From positions 1 through 26,146 of the forward strand of contig JBJOII010000051.1 in NCBI GenBank assembly GCA_046047235.1: a stretch of DNA of 26,146 nucleotides, written 5' to 3'. The notes under the pieces are model-generated. The model was given only the letters and a program-made list of their open reading frames with translations. It was not told the DNA's origin and made no database searches. Source of the DNA: JBMTVN01 sp046047235. GTDB lineage: Bacteria; Verrucomicrobiota; Verrucomicrobiia; Limisphaerales; JAHDYP01. Positions 23,901 through 26,146 of this stretch are shown here, piece by piece (positions within the stretch are counted from its first letter, which is position 1; every line of letters begins with the position of its first letter). Made by a program: the position numbers and the translations under genes.

Positions 23901-24541
23901 AGAAAGACCCTGAGAATATCTGGTTTGCCAGGGGGCCAAAGAAGCGACTCGAAGCGGAGATGGTCCGTGATAGTGTCTTGTCTGTTTCCGGGCTCTTGAG
24001 CGAGAAGTTGGGCGGGCCCAGCGTGTTCCCTCCCCAGCCCGCAGGGATCACCACCGAAGGAGCTTATGGCCCCTTGCAGTGGAAAGTCAGTGAGGGCGAG
24101 GATCGCTATCGCAGGGGGTTGTATACCTTCATGAAACGGACGGCTCCCTACGCGATGTTTGCTACCTTCGACTCGCCTAGTGGCGAGGCCTGTGTTGCAA
24201 GGCGGGACGTTTCCAATACGCCGCTGCAAGCGCTCACACTGCTGAATGATGAGGTCGTCATTGAAGGAGCGAGGGCGTTGGGACGGGCTGCGTGGCAGGA
24301 GGAAGGGACTCTTGTCGAGAAGCTGGACTGGGCCTTCATGCGCTGTTTGGCGCGATCCCCGGCGCCCGAAGAGCGGGATGTTTTGTTGGGCTTTTGGCGG
24401 GAGCAGCATGATCGGTTTGCAACTGACCTGCTTGACCCGAAGCCGTTGGCTGGAGATGAGGATGGAGCGCCAGAGCGGGCGGCATGGATCGCAGTGGCGC
24501 GGGTGTTGATGAACTTGGACGAATTCGTGACTCGCATATGA
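20948..24541 (+). CDS. PSCyt1-DUF1549-DUF1553 exported cytochrome protein
   Basis: 1197 residues from the ATG at 20948 (an in-frame GTG at 20942 is less likely). Signal peptide to about residue 36 (ARPVLA, then EVDFS). PSCyt1 haem domain with CFKCH (51-55) and DTELMPPPEAKL, where the Met may be the haem ligand. DUF1549/PSCyt2 at about 158-370: NPVDRFVMSVM, LIRRVYLDLTGVPPTP, SPHYGERWARLWLDLARYAD, and a second haem-type motif CAQCHSHKYDP. A middle insertion (about 405-850) contains two related modules. DUF1553 covers about 885-1195 (NRLGLAQWLVSTNNPLTARV, VNRHWAALFGRGLV, LEAEMVRDSVLSVSGLLS, TPLQALTLLNDEV). Family members are common in planctomycetes and verrucomicrobia, probably periplasmic redox proteins; substrate unknown. 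Translationally coupled to the DUF1501 gene. Confidence 0.95.
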   Translation: MANAEITVGTGFAPRCYLLGALLLGWMALARPVLAEVDFSRDVRPILSRHCFKCHGQDEKTRKARLRLDQLDGLRGEPGSDAVIVPGHPDQSELVRRLFTDDDTELMPPPEAKLELTAEQKEILKQWVQQGGEYEAHWAFEAPRQAALPEVARPEWVRNPVDRFVMSVMEGHGLEPMPEADRETLIRRVYLDLTGVPPTPAEVEAFKADVSSDAYEQLVDRLLASPHYGERWARLWLDLARYADTNGYEKDRPRSMWPWRDWVIRALNEDMPFDRFTIEQIAGDMLPGAGEAQRVATGFHRNSMINEEGGTDPQEFRYYGIVDRVAVTGTTWMGLTLACAQCHSHKYDPISHREYYQFMAFLNNADELPMSLPDPEIEARREARRTEVAELVDGLSGRWPVENTRWELASIDGKASSGVATEKLEDGSVIFKGEVPDKDTYTVEITTDLSRVSELRLEALPDDSLPHKGPGRSDGGNFVITTVKAELRRGEESHALKLAKAEADRSQEGYPAEAVLDDDNKTGWAVSVGGDWHERRTLRLVLEEPVEVGVDDRIVLTLDQQYGSSHLLGRIRLSAGQPIVTSRPEAERRGELVGRAFERWLMRERERVSDWTLLEPVAAKANLPTLEILPDHSVLASGDQTKSDTYEVKLKGDLAGVTALRLEVLPHESLPKGGPGRVHYEGPFGEFFLSTLSAEVDGQPLHFSGATDSYARESDGRRYSASLALDEDAQSGWSTSGREGEASHAVFTLEKPIESGGELNLKMLFERYYAAGLGRFRVWVTKDAREVEATAYDLPVQDLLRIPEADLTVDQEMKLRTAFLMTTPELAQAQKEVRSRRNGMPEFTTTLVMQERPASNPRTTHIHHRGEFLQTRETVEAGVPAFLPGMSEETPRNRLGLAQWLVSTNNPLTARVTVNRHWAALFGRGLVRTVGDFGYQGELPTHPDLLDWLAVHFMQDGWSMKRLHRLLVTSATYRQSSGVKPDVLEKDPENIWFARGPKKRLEAEMVRDSVLSVSGLLSEKLGGPSVFPPQPAGITTEGAYGPLQWKVSEGEDRYRRGLYTFMKRTAPYAMFATFDSPSGEACVARRDVSNTPLQALTLLNDEVVIEGARALGRAAWQEEGTLVEKLDWAFMRCLARSPAPEERDVLLGFWREQHDRFATDLLDPKPLAGDEDGAPERAAWIAVARVLMNLDEFVTRI

Positions 24542-26004
24542 GCTCTATAAAGGAATCCCTTCTGAAGGAGCATTGCCTCGGCGTAACCAGACGGCACTTC
24601 TTCAAGCAATGCGGCGTTGGAGCCGGCAAGATGGCGTTGTTGTCACTGCTGGGCGACAGCCTGATGTCCCGCGCGATCGGGTCCAATGGTGGATCTGCGG
24701 TGATCAATCCGCTGGCCCCTCGGGCGCCTCATTTCGCTCCGAAAGCCAAGAGGGTGATCCACCTGTTCATGGCCGGTGCTCCGAGTCAGTTGGACCTCTT
24801 CGACTACAAACCCAAACTCAAAGAGCTGGAGGGCAAGCCACTTCCGGAGTCTGTCGTCGCCGGTCAGCGTTACGCCTTTATCAGGGCGGATGCCGCAGTC
24901 ATGGGGCCACGCTACGAATTCAAGAAGCACGGTCAAAGCGGAGCAGAGGTTTCAGAGATCCTGCCACATATCTCAGAGATTGCCGATGATATCTGTATCG
25001 TGCGGTCGATGAAAACCGACCAATTCAACCACGCTCCCGCGCAGATCTTTTTCAACACCGGTTTTGGTCAACCCGGTCGGCCTAGCATGGGGTCTTGGGT
25101 GCTTTATGGACTGGGTGCGGAGACCGAAAACCTCCCGGCATTCGTCGTGATGTCTACAGGCAGCGGTATTTCGGGAGGTTCAGCCAACTGGTCCAGCGGA
25201 TTTCTGCCTACCATCTACAATGGCGTGCGCCTGCGGAACCAAGGAGACCCAATACTGAACGTCACCACGCCGGAAGGAATCGATGCCGAACTGCAATCAT
25301 CCTCGCTCGATGTCATTCGTGCACTGAACAATCGTCAGTTGCAGCTGCAGGGAGATCCCGAAATCGCCACGCGGATTGCGTCGTACGAAATGGCCTTCCG
25401 GCTCCAAACCTCTGCTCCTGAGCTTATGGACCTGAAGAGCGAGTCCAAGGAGACTTTGGAGATGTACGGGTGTGATCCGGACAAGCCGAGTTTCGCGCGT
25501 GCTTGCTTGCTGTCCCGTCGGATGATCGAGCGAGGGGTTCGCTTCGTGAATATCTACCATGAGGGATGGGACGCCCATAGCGATGTCGCTGGTAACCTCA
25601 AGAACAACTGCGGTGCTACTGACAAGGCTTCAGCTGCTTTGGTGAAGGACCTCAAGCAGCGGGGCTTGCTCGACGACACGCTCGTGATATGGGGCGGTGA
25701 ATTCGGACGGACCCCAATGGTTGAGAGCAACGTTGCTCTCGGCCGAAGCCAGGGACGTGATCACCATCCCCAAGCATTTACTGTATGGATGGCAGGGGGT
25801 GGCACTAAAGCGGGGCTGAATTACGGAGCCACGGACGAACTCGGTTTCAATGTCGTCGAGAACCCGGTCCATGTGCATGACCTGCAGGCGACCATCATGC
25901 ACCTGCTCGGATTCGATCACGAACGTCTTACCTTCCATCATGCCGGACGTGATTTTCGTCTCACTGACGTGCATGGCCGTGTAATTCACGACCTCCTCGC
26001 CTAG
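24538..26004 (+). CDS. DUF1501 family Tat-exported protein
   Basis: 488 residues; the start is set by the ATGA overlap with the preceding stop (24538-24541). The N-terminus carries a twin-arginine signal, TRRHFFKQCGVGAG, then a hydrophobic stretch, so export in folded form is likely. DUF1501 hallmarks: KRVIHLFMAGAPSQLDLFDYKP, CIVRSMKTDQFNHAPAQIFF, GRPSMGSWVLYGLG, RMIERGVRFVNIYHEGWDAHSD, DTLVIWGGEFGRTPM and GRDHHPQAFTVWMAGGG. The domain belongs to the alkaline-phosphatase-like superfamily; activity is untested. It is the standard partner of PSCyt1/DUF1553 genes. Base composition differs from most of the window: the strong G-over-C bias of the plus strand is lost here. Confidence 0.95.
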   Translation: MSSIKESLLKEHCLGVTRRHFFKQCGVGAGKMALLSLLGDSLMSRAIGSNGGSAVINPLAPRAPHFAPKAKRVIHLFMAGAPSQLDLFDYKPKLKELEGKPLPESVVAGQRYAFIRADAAVMGPRYEFKKHGQSGAEVSEILPHISEIADDICIVRSMKTDQFNHAPAQIFFNTGFGQPGRPSMGSWVLYGLGAETENLPAFVVMSTGSGISGGSANWSSGFLPTIYNGVRLRNQGDPILNVTTPEGIDAELQSSSLDVIRALNNRQLQLQGDPEIATRIASYEMAFRLQTSAPELMDLKSESKETLEMYGCDPDKPSFARACLLSRRMIERGVRFVNIYHEGWDAHSDVAGNLKNNCGATDKASAALVKDLKQRGLLDDTLVIWGGEFGRTPMVESNVALGRSQGRDHHPQAFTVWMAGGGTKAGLNYGATDELGFNVVENPVHVHDLQATIMHLLGFDHERLTFHHAGRDFRLTDVHGRVIHDLLA

Positions 26005-26043
26005 GGGGCGGCGGTGCTGACGGCTCCACATGGTGTTGTTGAT

Positions 26044-26146
26044 TCACCCGAAGGCATTTTTTTTGAGGTCCCTGAGGGTGAAGAGGTGAGTGTCATTGAG
26101 AGCGCGTAGTTTGCGTGCGCCGGACTTGCGGTTTGGGCCGAAGAGG
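26044..26146 (-). CDS. Possible partial gene, C-terminal end
   Basis: A minus-strand frame open from the window edge ends in TGA at 26044-26046. The 33 residues seen are basic (LFGPNRKSGARKLRALNDTH, then LFTLRDLKKNAFG). It would be convergent with the DUF1501 gene, 39 bp away. Too short to assign; an open frame of this length could be chance. Confidence 0.35.
   Translation of the reverse strand, partial: LFGPNRKSGARKLRALNDTHLFTLRDLKKNAFG

Noticed and set aside
26056..26064. T8 run after the DUF1501 gene as an intrinsic terminator
   Set aside because: No stem of useful length directly precedes the T-run on the plus strand.

Overview
The window most resembles a chromosomal segment of a PVC-superphylum bacterium, most likely a free-living Verrucomicrobiota. 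The evidence is a Calx-beta/Ig secreted protein, a PVC-type beta-propeller/HEAT/cytochrome c protein, a planctomycete-type cytochrome (PSCyt1)-DUF1549-DUF1553 protein coupled to a Tat-exported DUF1501 protein, an S1-type sulfatase and a formylglycine-generating-enzyme-like secreted protein. The phylum is an inference from gene families; there is no rRNA here. No tRNA, CRISPR array, transposase or phage gene was seen.

Layout. 1-359: no gene; tandem arrays of 7-nt and 9-nt units and a perfect hairpin. 360-1382 (minus): lipoate ligase and DUF1294 membrane protein. 1383-1689: repeat-filled spacer. 1690-2718 (plus): FGE-like secreted protein without catalytic cysteines. 2719-2932: repeats between convergent genes. 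2933-3550 (minus): Arg/Gln-rich secreted protein, divergent from a response regulator/histidine kinase pair (3802-6032). 6033-6133: repeats. 6134-6652 (minus): SleB-like wall hydrolase. 6747-8324 (plus): unusual sulfatase and small DUF2007-like protein. 8593-10710 (plus): Calx-beta protein. 10899-16610 (minus): small multidrug export protein, 12-TM-class permease and PVC-type cytochrome. 16788-19602 (plus): lutABC L-lactate utilisation operon. 19627-20736 (minus): membrane/coiled-coil/zinc-ribbon protein of unknown function. 20948-26004 (plus): PSCyt1/DUF1549/DUF1553 and DUF1501 pair. 26044-26146 (minus): possible partial gene.

How genes work together. lutA-lutB-lutC is a complete L-lactate oxidation module. 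The response regulator and kinase share an ATGA overlap and diverge from the secreted Arg-rich protein; the spacer carries an 11-bp-phased TTAAGG repeat and a dyad that could be the operator. The DUF1553 and DUF1501 genes also share an ATGA overlap and probably form the usual PVC pair tied to breakdown of complex organic matter; the sulfatase fits such a polysaccharide-rich lifestyle.

The most unusual signal is a mosaic family of intergenic repeats: 7-nt-period arrays (RAGSGST, GRAGCYR and RGGAGAN types), a hairpin with a GACGCAGG-like right arm, a cassette GCCTGTCC-variable hairpin-GGAAGGGCTGAGGG, and 9-nt-period RTCNGACNG arrays. Modules recur in the same order at different loci, and one copy forms the last codons and stop codon of the histidine kinase. 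I found no protein-coding system that is clearly new; the repeat mosaic, the sensor/secreted-protein locus and the zinc-ribbon membrane protein are the best candidates for follow-up.
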